From Cymodocea nodosa (lineage: Eukaryota > Streptophyta > Magnoliopsida > Alismatales > Cymodoceaceae), in contig JAZBRI010000011.1 of NCBI GenBank assembly GCA_036874045.1, positions 15,890,001-15,954,000 on the forward strand: a stretch of 64,000 nt of DNA, written 5' to 3'. Shown here piece after piece: positions 51,720 to 63,004 of the stretch. Numbering within the stretch: the first letter of the stretch is position 1; every line of letters starts with the position of its first letter. The notes below the pieces were generated by a model, which ran no database searches, was not told the origin of the DNA, and saw only the letters and a list, made by a program, of their open reading frames with translations. The translations under genes and the position numbers were made by a program.

Positions 51720-52988
51720 TTAAGCAAGAAGCCAGAAGTTCTTCTGCCACCTTGTGCTGACCAGGTATCCTCCAAGCCCCCCACTCTGCTTCCTCACAGC
51801 CAATGTCAGGCAATCAGCATTGTTGATACACTGCTCCACAAAATCCTCTTGGCTGCTCCCAAACAAGCTGTACAACTCAAGAGCATGGGAGATCATGTGT
51901 AAGAGATGGAGCAAAAAGGCATACAGAAAAAAAAAAGGGGAACCGATGGACAGAAAATCTTAGAGTACAACACAGATCTTACCAGCAGAAAGGGGAAGGG
52001 TCCTTGTGGCTCAGGACAAGAACAGATGCCTCAAGCTTCTTCACTTGGCTGAGCACAGTTTGCAGCTTGGGGCCTTGAATCACCAGTGCTTCCACCTCCA
52101 CCTTAACATGACAAAATGCATAGGGTTGAAGATGAACAGCTACTTCAGAAGAAACAGGAAACTAATAGAAGTGAAAACGAACAGCCACTTTAGAAGCCTA
52201 AAATTCCATGGGAACGAAATTTTACCACCGATAGCGAAATGAAGAAAAACCTTGTCTAGAACAACACAAGGAAATTCACAACTTTGGTTCCACTTCCTTT
52301 TCCCTTTTTCGTAGACGTTGATTTTTGGGAAACAGTTATGAGATTGATTTTCCGTGGAAAATGAGAGGGACTGGCTTTTGGTACGTTTCTGATGGTGAGA
52401 AGGGGAGGTCAAGAAGGTGGAGGCAATAAATGAAAAAAGAGGTAAACAGGAAGAAATGTTTGCAACGTTGAAGCTTCTTTGGAAAAAGAATACATTGGGA
52501 GGGCAATGACTTTATCAGAAAAAATAGAAAGAAAGAACGCGCATCTCTGGAAAAAAAAAGGGATTACAAGGCGCAATTTTTTGGAAGACGTGTAGATGAG
52601 AACCCAAGAGAACTTGCTGGGGAGAAGAGAAAAAGAGAGGGATCTGTACCTCGGGCCTGGAAGCCTTGCAGAGAGAACCAAGCGACTGAGCAAGGTGAGG
52701 TAAGTCCTCCCTCTGTTGCGGAGACACAACATGGAGCAAGGTCAACAGATCCCCCTTGTTGGCGACATGCGTCAAGGCCCACATCATGGCATGCTTGGCC
52801 TTGGAGCTGTGATCGATCACCACCACCACCCTCTTCTTCATCACCACCCCACTCTCCCCCGCGTAGCTCTGGTTCATCATCCCAGCATCCATCTGCCGCC
52901 GCCTCACACCATCACTCCACCTCCTCGACCCACCCTTGTTGCTGCTCAGTTGCCTCAGGAAAGACGACCCCTTCCCGCCACCAGCCAT
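51720..52988 (-). CDS. universal stress protein-like (adenine nucleotide alpha hydrolase-like) protein
   Basis: Exons on the minus strand: 52988-52650, 52101-51983 and 51867-51720 (stop TAA). Together they give 201 aa with consistent phases (0, then 2). The N-terminal 48 residues are basic and Ser/Arg-rich. The USP fold starts at 'KKRVVVVIDHSSKAKHAMMW' (first strand and helix). 'GDLLTLLHVVSP' and 'EASVLVLSHKDPSPF' follow, and then a plant-specific C-terminus 'GGYLVSTRWQKNFWLLA'. The usual ATP-binding G-2x-G-9x-G(S/T) motif of bacterial UspFJ-type proteins is not evident, so nucleotide binding is uncertain. The function of this plant subgroup is not established. The gene is convergent with the sugar transporter, with 700 bases between the two stop codons. 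The first exon is strongly GC-rich, the downstream ones less so. Confidence 0.9.
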
Positions 52989-55900
52989 CCTTATTATATA
53001 TCGCCACTACCTTCCGATACAGAACCTACGCCCGCTCCTCGTGGTGATGGCCTCCGTCGTCGTCGGTTGGCAAAGGACTTGTGTTGGCAGTGGTGGATGG
53101 TACAAAAGGACAACAATAGAGCTATCAAAAGAAAATAAGGGAAGAACTGCAGAGCTCACGAGAGAGATGTATGTATAGTTTGGTCACTCTACTCTACCTG
53201 TGTCATATCAAAGTACCACGGCAGGCCCAGCGTCTGATCTCCACACCATAAAATTTTACCCCCAAGTTTCCCGAAACAGTGAAGATTCTCATCTACCGCT
53301 CAGAAAGAGATTGACGGCACGAGCCAAGATTCCAGGAAATAGTTATCTGTGACGGGAAAACCTGAGACTGTAAGCAACCAATAAAGCTTTCAAAATATCC
53401 CAGGAACGATGGGATATGTGAATGAATAGTTGGTACTTACCGTAAAGGTAAGGCAGAGGGAGTGCAATAAATTAAGGACAGACCTCGTGAACTGAGCTTG
53501 GATTCCGGTGTTCCGCTGACATGTGATCGCACCCCCAGGTAAAGTTAAATGCTCTGATCTCACCTTTTTTTTCATTTCAGTATCGCTTACCTGCATATTC
53601 CCACTTCTCTTCTTTACTTAAAAATCCCTTCCATAACCAACGGCTGCCTTTGATCTTTTCTCCTAAATGCACTTTAGAGGATAAAGATCTAGATCTTACA
53701 AGTCTAGAGTTTTAATTCATGTAAAAAAATCATTATCATAAAGATTACCTCAACACAGTCATTATGATATATATATATATATATATATTGTGCAGTTTAT
53801 ATTGTTATAAAAAATCTAAGATTTTCTTCTCTCAAAATTCTTACAAAGTCAAGGAAGATTAATTGTGATTTCTTATAAATATCGCTATTCTTTGAAAAGA
53901 AAAAAGCAAGGTAGATTAATAGTAATATCTAGCTGCTGTTGTTTTCGCTCCATTAATTAGACCAAAAGGTCTAATTAATTTATCTTCTCAACGGTAGATA
54001 ACATGACATAATTAGCTATCTTTTTTATCATAAGAAATGAGATTTTAGATAAAAACGCTGTCATTTAAAAAAGGAAAAAGAAAAGATGATCTTCTGTACG
54101 AGGGATGAAGTATGAATACTTCTGCAACTCAGGAACAAGGACAAAAGTGTTGCGTCATCATCGAGCATCTATTCACGTGCCCTCACTTTTGCCTTTGTTT
54201 TTTTATTTATTCTTTTGTTAATGGTAATATGTTATTCACCATTGTTGTTCTTTTTATTAACATTTTATTTAAAAATATTACCAAAAACATTTTATTTAAA
54301 AATTAAAAATAATTATATAATTAAACACAACAGTTTAAATTATAATCTCATCACGCAGTGTCAACTATATGAATTTCTTTCTTCTCAATTTTTCTACATA
54401 TTATATAAATTTAAATTTTTAATCAAGTAGGTTTAAATGTATCTCCATTCTTAATTTTTTTTTTTGGTACTAATTAATTCTACTCTCTTAATCAGTACAT
54501 TCCTTAAGGACATGACCAAACTAGTTAAAGTTATTTTTATCTTACTTCAATAGGTGTAATCTTTACTTTATTTTTGATAAAATCATTTTTACCTTACCTC
54601 TCTTGTATTACTGTATATTAAGTAATTATTTAAAACTTACGATATTTACTATATATAAAAATAATTATATGATTACTATGTATTAAAATTTTCTACTAAT
54701 TTATATTATATTCTTACTTAAAAATTAACAGAAAAGTGTTGGATTTTAAGAAATTTACGTTAAAGATGAATATTTATTTAATTTAAGTAAAAAATTTATT
54801 ATTATGTATTTACAAATTTTAGATTAATAAATGGAAAAATGATTTTCTTGTATGATAACGAATGTTAAAGGTGGTCGCACGTCACGTGCTTGTCACTTCT
54901 CACATCCGTATCGATCCGACGAACCCTCCGTCGTCGGATGACATGCACTCACCTCTTTGGTGTTCGCCACATTTTCATTTTCATTGCACTTGGAGAATTT
55001 TTTATCCTACTAGAAAATAGATTAAAAAAAAAGTAAGACTATTTTTTAATTGGACTTGGAGTAGTGGGTGATAAAAACTTATTTAGAATTGTACGGTGAA
55101 AGGCATATGGTGAGATGGGTGGTACGAGTCAAAGAATGAGACGCAACTTCAATTTTAAAAGATATTAAAATTAATCTATGTTTGCCGTTGGGCAGCCAAA
55201 ATTTTTAATTAGGGCAACTCTTTCACGTTCACGTTAATATTTGGATCACGAATACTGTCAGAGAATGCGACAACTTATGAGAAGCGTCTGAACCAGTGAA
55301 CGATAACACATGAAATATGTGAGAAAATAACACACCAACCAACCAACCAACCAAGTGAGTTTATCTTTCGGGGAACGGAATTGTAGTTCATCGCACTTTT
55401 GTTCTGGCCTTTTTATGGATTGCATGACAAAATGCGAATGATGTCCTTTTTAAATTTGCTTTTTGAAATATCAACTTTCGTAAATTCTTGTCATTGACTG
55501 GTTAAAAAATTTGTCTTCAAATACTAGAGCCAACAATTTAATTAAAAATTATATTTTCGATTTAGGATGGTATGCTGCGTCCTTTGAAAGAGATTGCAAA
55601 ATTATTACCGGTAACGTGAGTCAAAGTTAAGAACATGGACAATCTTGCTTTAAGATTTGTTTTTTGGTTAGATGTGAATGCTAGAACAAACTATTTGTTA
55701 TTGTGTGTAGCCATAGGTGGTGGCTGATGGAATGTGTCAATGGATGGGATTGAAAACCCAGGGCCAGGGATTTATCCAAAAAATTCCTTTATTTATTTTC
55801 CATATTTAGTGCAAATTTTCATTTAGGTGTGAAATTTCTGTTTTTGCAAGTATTTCCCCATAGTTTTCTTTGACGGTTTTTGCTTTTAACAAAAAATTCT

Positions 55901-56440
55901 GGGTGGGCTATGGGCTAGTAGGAGTTTGAATGTAGAGGGTTTGATTTGCCCAAGCTGGAAATAAGCATAAATCATGTCACAAAATTAGAAATGTGTAGAT
56001 AAAACCTCTTGATGAATATAAAAGGGTTCATTTTTCCTACAGGTAGTCACAGGATTTTTTATTGCCAATGTTTAAATTTAATTTTGATATGTTATTTTTG
56101 TAATATTAAATTTACAATTCATGAGAAACAATAATATTACTAAAATTACCAAACTAGTTTGTCTAATTTACGGAGAGGTAAAATGATATATAGAAAATAA
56201 ATTTGATATATTATTTTTTTTAAATCGTAATGAAAATATTGTGAATGTTCAAATTTACAATTTTTCTCCTCGATACAAAGTATAAGTAAACCGCCAGATG
56301 ATATTTACTCCTTCCACAAATATTAATGGACGAGATTTAATACTCAGTAAAATCACCGTTTAAAAAACAAAAAAGTAACCAAAGTCCGATAGTTAGCAAA
56401 ATCAATTATTTTCATAAAATAAAATCATGAATGGTTTGTC
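52989..56440. other. intergenic region
   Basis: 52989-53200 is the GC-rich upstream region of the USP-like gene. The rest is AT-rich with no recognised gene. An (AT)n microsatellite lies at 53767-53788 and five AACC repeats lie at about 55336-55356. The small open frames at 53.4, 54.1 and 54.2 kb have no family signature. Confidence 0.5.
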
Positions 56441-56746
56441 ATGTCAGGTCGTCCGCTCGTGGAAGTTGAGGCTTCGATGGACTCTTCGTCGGTCGGGACT
56501 CTATGCCGCCTGGTCGTGATCTTCCTCCTCCGGCCGCTTCTCGCCGTCGTGTTCGTGCTGTTCCTGATTGGTTTCAGTTGGTTCGTCGCGTGGAAGACGG
56601 TGCTGGTCCACGTCCCCCTCGTGCAGGAGATCTGTGGGCTGCGGAAGAAGCCCGTCCGGCCCAAGCCCACATCACGGCACCGCCTCTCCCGGTTCTACAA
56701 CGCCGCCGCCGCCGCCGCCTCTAGTAATTCTTCCACTTCCAGGTGA
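56441..56746 (+). CDS. small single-helix membrane protein, plant-specific, function unknown
   Basis: The GC-rich frame encodes 101 aa from the Met at 56441, or 89 aa from the Met at 56477. I prefer 56477, because 'MDSSSVGTLCRLVVIFLLRP' begins at the conserved-looking part. A strong hydrophobic segment (about residues 13-38 of the shorter form, 'LLAVVFVLFLIGFSWFVAW') is followed by 'KTVLVHVPLVQEICGLRKK' and a basic, Ala/Ser-rich tail. I recall similar short transmembrane proteins in plants but know no function. The frame either stops at the TGA ending 56746, or is spliced at the GTGAGG donor (56743) to an acceptor near 58088, which would add 'TSMTAVKN' and a stop at 58114-58116. Its base composition, very GC-rich in an AT-rich area, is typical of monocot first exons. 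Confidence 0.65.
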   Translation: MSGRPLVEVEASMDSSSVGTLCRLVVIFLLRPLLAVVFVLFLIGFSWFVAWKTVLVHVPLVQEICGLRKKPVRPKPTSRHRLSRFYNAAAAAASSNSSTSR

Positions 56747-59492
56747 GGGATTTTGTATCGAGTAGGGATCTTTGGCTGGAAATCGTTTCACATGATGTTT
56801 GCATCTTACTGTTTGGTATTCTGAAAATGTTTTTATGTCGATGAGATAGATTGTGGCGATTTTGGGAGGCGATCAGATTTCTTCATTCTTACTATGAACG
56901 AATGGATTATGATACTAATTACAAGCATTTATTATTAGAAATCAGTCGTCGGATTGCAATACATGCTCAAAATTCTCTTGACTGGTTGTTCTCATACTTC
57001 GGCTTTGACCACTGTAATGTTTGCATGTATTTCTCCGATCGGTATCCAAGGGCTGGAGTATGTCAACTTGACAAGCTTTTCTCGGCTGCAGATTTGATGG
57101 TTCGCAAACATCTCGTTTGCAGTTTGAACTTTAAACAATTTGGCACTCTATATTTTGCATGCCTGTGGGCATTGACATTGATATAAAGATAGATAAACCT
57201 AACAGGAAGCCGTTATGCCAAGGATTTGGTAGTCATTTAGAAAAGCAGAAAGTGACCACTGCATTTAGTGGTAATTTGTGCTTATTATGGTTCTCTTTTG
57301 GGAATTTCACAGTTGATGGGTTGAAAACGAAAACAATCACAAAAAGCTTGATTTCTTAGTTCATGTATATTGCTTTTGTTCTATGGTTATTAACATTTCA
57401 TTGGAAGAGGTCCCCTTCGGTTCCATTAAAAGAAGCTATTGTATTTTATAATTGAAAACCATATATTGGTTCTGGTTTGCATATTAGCTGCATTTCCTGG
57501 TATGAAGATCAAGTGCAAATTACAATTTAAAGAATGAATAAATAAATTTTAAATTGTTATTAAGATTTTTATAATGGAAAAGAAATAGTGTTTGTTGAGA
57601 ATTAATGAATAATCAGAGAACATTTAGTTGATGAATTATAAGTTCATGAACTGTATTGTTGATGTTGTTAATCCAAAAGAAACAAGCCATATCTTCTAAA
57701 GAAATAGTTAACTGATATTTTCTCTGTTGTATTAAATGTTCGTTATGAGTTTTTAATAGGAAATAATTATTTGAGATGTTAATCAGCGAATATTTTTGGA
57801 TTTTGAATTCATATTTGAAGTACTATAGGTTGATAAATAATTAGAAATTCAATTTTGATTGAAGGATATTTTAGGTCTTATGGCATAATATCATGGATAA
57901 GGAATTCACTCATTTTGTACTTTTCATCTAAAGCATTACTGCTGTTCTTGATTTAAAATGAAAACATCCTCTTAGCACAATCTCTTCTAGATTGCCCATT
58001 ATGTATTGATTTAGTTTTTTATGCAAAGCAACTAGTCAATAGCTGATATTTTGTTGATACGGACTAACATGGTTCTAATTCAATCCAGCACCAGTATGAC
58101 AGCAGTGAAAAATTAAATTCTTCTGGGAGTGGAGGTTTACTTAGGAAGCGAGGTTATGCTGATGGTGAAGGTTGCCATGCCCACCCCATCTCATTCCCCG
58201 CAAGCTGCTGAAGCTTAAAGCGACCAAAGATATGAATGGCATTGTTCATTCATGTGCAAATCTGAATTCTTGATATAAACGTTGGCAATCTTCCAAAAGC
58301 ATCAAGTGCCTTTATAGTTCTGCCATCCAGGACGCTTGGCTCAACAGAGCTTTCGTACACTGAGATTGTTGGAAATTTGATTATTGTGATTGGCGTATTC
58401 TTGTTTGACTCCTGTGCAATCAGGAGTTTGACTGGTAAGCAAATTGTGTGCTTTAGATAACCCCAATTTGGACGGATTCATTCTCCTGTTCGCTGCATAA
58501 AGTTTTTGAGTGAATTTTTGATTTTGCATAAAATTGCAAAACGTTAGCAATATTAATATATATATAATTCGCTACTCGAATGGGATATTGCCAGTGAACG
58601 ACGGGATCCTTCTTGGGTTTCTTTCCGAAGAAAAACTTCTTGGGGGTTTGGTGAAGAAGAACAAGTGCGCCCTTGAAATCTCAAAGAAAATAATGTTCCT
58701 GCAGGTGGACATGCAGATAATGGAGGGTTTTGAGAAAGGAGAACGTATGCGTATACGTGATTTTTGTTTGATTCAATCAAAGATTGATAAATATCGATCT
58801 TCTGTGGAAAGCGTAGATTCAATTCCATTTCGATAAGAGGCTCATTACGGCAAATGCTTTCCATGGACGGTACAGGTAGCTGGAGGGCTGTTCGGGTGTG
58901 CTTGAAGTGCTTCGGGAGAGCAGTTCGGGTCAGACTTCGCAGTGTCGTGAAGGTCGATCACAAATAACCGGATTATATGCATCGAATTGCCATGACTATA
59001 GCAATAATAAGTAATCGTTGTGATTAATATTGTGCAGATGCATGCATTCTCACTGACAACATTTTATTGATAACGTTTGTTAAGTAAAGTCTCGCATTAA
59101 TGGAAATAAATTAACATTGGATTTTATTTAATATAAGATCTGTTAATTAATTTTGAGTTAAATTTTTATGTGATATTTAAGTAAACTTATGATATAGGTT
59201 ACTTGTAAATTTATAAAATATAAAAAAATTATGAAAAGGCATTGAGTAAAAGTCTCGTATCAATAAAAAAGAAATAGAGTTTAACTTATATCCACCATGA
59301 TCTTTAAGTTAAACTTTTATATTATCTTTGATTTAATTTAGATGTAGAATATGCTCATGGTAACGAAAAGAACGTGACTTTGTCATCATCTCAGCCGTTT
59401 GGGTGATCGATCTGAATATTCTCAAGCATGGGGGTTTTTAAAGCGATGAAATCATGAAAAACGTAAAAATAAAATCAAATATTAAAACATCC
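56747..59492. other. possible intron or 3' UTR of the small membrane-protein gene, then intergenic
   Basis: A 111-codon open frame at 56851-57186 ('MWRFWEAIRFLHSYYERM' onward) is preceded by an AG acceptor-like site. I do not recognise it and cannot link it in frame to the upstream exon. About 58089-58350 is less AT-rich and could be a terminal exon. 58560-58940 holds another compositionally distinct block with no recognised family. The rest is AT-rich. Confidence 0.35.
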
Positions 59493-59564
59493 ACGCCCGG
59501 TGGGACTCGAACCCACAATCGCCTGATTAGAAGTCAGACGCCTTATCCATTAGGCCACGGGCGC
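59493..59564 (-). tRNA. tRNA-Arg(UCU): tRNA-Arg (anticodon UCU)
   Basis: 72 nt with all four arms: acceptor GCGCCCG/CGGGCGT, D arm GCC-loop-GGC, anticodon arm TCTGA-CTTCTAA-TCAGG giving UCU, five-base variable region, and T arm GTGGG-TTCGAGT-CCCAC. The A box (TGGCCTAATGG) and B box (GGTTCGAGTCC) are intact. A TTTT pol III terminator follows within a few bases. No intron and no encoded CCA, as expected for a nuclear gene. The sequence differs clearly from plastid trnR-UCU, so it is not plastid insert DNA. Confidence 0.95.
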
Positions 59565-60558
59565 TATCCGTGTCTTTCTATTAAAAAAATTTAATTTATT
59601 AAATATTTTAAGAAAGTGTACAAGTATTTTAACCTGACCTTCCAAATCACAATTTAGGAGATGAGAATGGAATGGTAAACACTAAACATACACAAGGAAG
59701 AATAAATCCCTCGTGCCGCCGTGTTCCAATACGATCTATCGTATCATCTGCTTTATTTTGGTACCACTCAACGATTAGGCGTAATACATGAACCATTTTC
59801 CAAACAACGCATGTACTTCACCTTGGTTTCAAATAGCTGGTGTACGATGTATTACATAGCATGTATTTATTTTGAGAATTTAAATTTAAAAATGAAGAAG
59901 AATAACTTGTACAAGTTGTATTAGCTGGGATTTTAAAGAGTGTTGGTGGTGTGGAATGATTTTGGAAAAAAGAATAAAGGTAATGATTTTACATATTATT
60001 CTGTTAATATTTAATAAAAATATCAATGATATGAAGGTGAAAAGTAGGACATTGATATCTTTTCACCAAAAATACCCACTTCCATCAAGCGTCATTCTTG
60101 AACAAAAATTTATTGGCAAAGGGTTCTAGAATTTAACTCATGCGAAATAACATTATTTTTAAAGTTTAATACTTGTCACACCATGGCACGCTTCGCGTGC
60201 TTCGGATTTCATACCCTCAGCAAGACGGCAATTGATTGCATGGGCTAAGCTGGCATCCATTGAAGGGGCAACGAGAACATCAAGGAAACAGTGCAAATGC
60301 AAGATTAATTCCGCATACTTAAAGGATAATTGAACTCTAAATTGCAAAACATTTGGTAGATTACAAGTTTTGCAATGGTATTCAAGGATGCCGAGAGTAT
60401 CAATCTTATATTCAGATTGATGGTGTGATGGTCGCCTACATAATGATATGCTGCGTATGAGTATTACATACATACAAGAAGCCAGGACTACTTAACAAAT
60501 TTAGTAACAATGACTTCATAATTTACAAAGACCCGTATAATGCAAGCAATAAAAATAT
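59565..60558. other. intergenic region and SHMT 3' UTR
   Basis: 59565 to about 60150 is AT-rich with nothing recognised. About 60160-60558, downstream of the SHMT stop on the minus strand, is less AT-rich and most likely holds the 3' UTR. The 104-codon minus-strand frame there has no family match. Confidence 0.45.
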
Positions 60559-60965
60559 TCATAAGTCGAAACCGGGCATGGCAAACTGGGAAGAGAAGGC
60601 TTCCACGCGGTTGCTAAGCTCAACTACATCCCTGTGGTTTGGAAGACCCTTGATGAAATCCTTCTGCAATTTTCCATACTCCCTTTGCACAACAATAGCA
60701 ATTTGTGCAGCCCGAAGCAGAAATTCAGCTATCACCTCAAAATCTCCTTCAAGACATCCGCGAGTGGTCATGGCTGGGGTACCTGCAAATACCAATTCAA
60801 GATGACAACTACCACGATGATTTGTTGTAAACAAACAAGAGAATAAAATGTTTGAGAGCTTACCAATTCTCACGCCGGAAAGAGAAATGGTACCATTCTC
60901 ACCAAATACTGGGGTTTTATTCACTGTAATGTGGCACATCTCACAAACCTTTTCGAAGTTTTTAA
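60559..60965 (-). CDS. SHM3: serine hydroxymethyltransferase, plastid type, last two exons
   Basis: SHMT interconverts serine and glycine with tetrahydrofolate, using PLP. Here the minus strand carries exon 60965-60864 (acceptor TGCAG, donor GTAAGC) and terminal exon 60782-60559 (stop TGA). Joined, they read 'VKNFEKVCEMCHITVNKTPV', 'FGENGTISLSGVRIG' and 'TPAMTTRGCLEGDFEVIAEF', ending 'EAFSSQFAMPGFDL'. The block NGTIS..GVRIGTPAMTTRG is the conserved folate-site region of the family. The ending SQFAMPGFD is that of plant plastid isoforms (SHM3-like) as I remember them. About 107 C-terminal residues of a roughly 530-residue protein are present. The exon before begins beyond 60965 in phase 1, and I found no further exon up to 64000. 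The 81-nt intron between these exons is in frame and stop-free. Confidence 0.9.
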
Positions 60966-62149
60966 CTGCAGGAAAAAAACATTAACGTTAAGAAAACAAG
61001 TTTATCATGCAGTCGATATTGAAATCACAGGTGGATTAGCACAAAGCTTGCATGTTACATAAAAATTAGAAAATACTAGAATATTCATCTATACCTATAT
61101 ATGTAAGTACATGCATGCACCCTTAGGGTTCCCTCCTCTATGACCCACCAATATTGAGTTTGTAAAAGGGCCTACTTAAAAATTACCCACAAACTTAAAC
61201 CTTTGTGCTAGTAGGGTTTACGACAAAACACCCTTTTGCAAGAAAAGAGAGAGGTGATAGTTGAGTTTTTAAAACCCCAGTATAGATGGTCAATCAAAGA
61301 ACGATTTCTGGTCGGATAAGCTGAAAATTGAGAGGTTTGTTTGTGACTTGTTTTTTATTTTGGACAATTGAATCTAGAATTAGAGTAGTGCAAGATCCAA
61401 TTCAAAAAAGGTTTCAAAAGCATTTCAATAGTGCAGTTTTGTAATGTACACTACTGAAAGAAGGTCAATTTCAGAAGCAAAACAAAATCCATTTAAAGTT
61501 GAAATTTTATTAGTGAAATAGAGACTCGTGGAGTTTCTTTCTTGTCAAGTTTTGCAATTTTAGGAGTTGTACAGTGACAATAGTTTTTCTTGGAACAAAG
61601 ACAATCAAATTGGGTAAACCTACATTGTCTTTTGTAGTATTGCCGTTTGTGTCATTGTTGAATTGTAAATGTAGATGTGTAATTCTTCTAGTTAAATATT
61701 AGAGATAACCTATTATTGATTATAACGAAATATTTGAAGGTAGATCAATTAATCCCGTGGTTTTTATTCTTCATACCAAAGAGGTTTTCTATGTAAAAGA
61801 TTAGTATATCTTTGCTTATTTGTTTTTGATAGATTCTTGTTGTTTATTTTTAAATTGAGAAGTTATTTAAAAGATCACATTAGTAATTTTAATTTTCAAC
61901 AAATAGTATCATAACTTAATTAAGTTTATAAGATAGGACAAACTTAATTATTGTAGATTTCTTGTAGTGAAATGAAAGTAAATACAAGTAGAATGATTTT
62001 TTAAAATTACACAAATTATTAAATTTAGACAGGAAAGATGAAAAATCTTTTTTATGTAAAAGAATATTACAAGTTTATTTTTAATAAAAAAACCTGAAGA
62101 TAAATTTGAAAATAATTGAAAAATGCTTTATTTTCAAACATGCAATTTT
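60966..62149. other. probable SHMT intron; nothing recognised
   Basis: The minus-strand SHMT exon at 60965 needs an upstream exon, but no SHMT-like frame appears here. The stretch is AT-rich without clear repeats, and the plus-strand Copia remnant may begin near its right end. Confidence 0.4.
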
Positions 62150-62930
62150 ATATGACAGTAAATGACTATTGAATCACATCAATGATAAGACAAATGTATC
62201 TTGTAGTAGAAGTTGAAAAAACTATATGTTCAAAAAAAAGATATCAACAAAATGTTTCTAATTAGATAGTTGATACATTTGAAATATTGAGACAATACTC
62301 TTATAGTAAATCATGCAAATGCATTCTAGAAGATCATAAATTAACTATCATCAATGAATGTTGTGTTTGATGATATAGTTTTACAACTTCTAAGGTCATT
62401 GCTAAATACTTAGGAGTCTTTAAAGGTAATACTTTGAAATTCAACTTTTGATGATATTATCATTTGAAATTATGTTAAAACTAAGGTGATGAGTGAAGAA
62501 TTTAGGAGGATTGCAAAATATTCCTCCTCTCACTTTGATGTGCTAATTACATGTTCACAAGAGAGAAGTCAAAGCATATATTCTAAAGGTTTTAAGAAAG
62601 AAGTAAATTTAGAAGTAAGTTTACAAATGTTAAGTGCTGCCATTGTCATGAAAAGAGTCACACTAAAAAGTTTTATCAAAAGTTGGAGAAAGAAAACAAG
62701 AAAAGAAAAATTCATAGCATTAAAAATGACAATGATAGCAAGGGATGATTACTTCTACTGTTGAGGAATTAGTTGTTATTTGTGATGATGATATACCTTA
62801 GGTGTTGGATAATAATGTCATCATATATGTCACATCTTGGAGAGAGTTTTTCTTCAAATGTAAGTTTACCAAGCAATATGTAAGTCTTCAAATGTGCACA
62901 CTTCAACTTTAGTAAGAGATTTTTCTTCAG
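62150..62930 (+). mobile_element. Ty1/Copia gag/protease fragment, copy A, fossil
   Basis: The plus strand carries a gag region with a CCHC-type zinc-knuckle trace ('CHCHEKSHTKKFYQKL' with a preceding Cys) at about 62630-62680. A stretch resembling the start of the Copia protease follows at about 62760-62900. No LTR is seen. It is broken in several places. It is related to copy B, which lies in the opposite orientation immediately to the right. Confidence 0.65.
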
Positions 62931-63004
62931 ACAGATTGTCATCCTCTCTCATTTATGTAACTAAGTCTCTTATATCATAACGCATTTTGATCTTCATTCT
63001 CTAA

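Noticed and set aside
52716-53178. Plus-strand frames opposite USP exon 1
   Set aside because: The minus strand carries the conserved USP sequence with correct splicing; the His/Pro-rich plus frames are shadows.
59493-59564. Plastid-derived trnR insert
   Set aside because: The tRNA body and acceptor stem differ clearly from plastid trnR-UCU, and surrounding DNA shows no plastid sequence.
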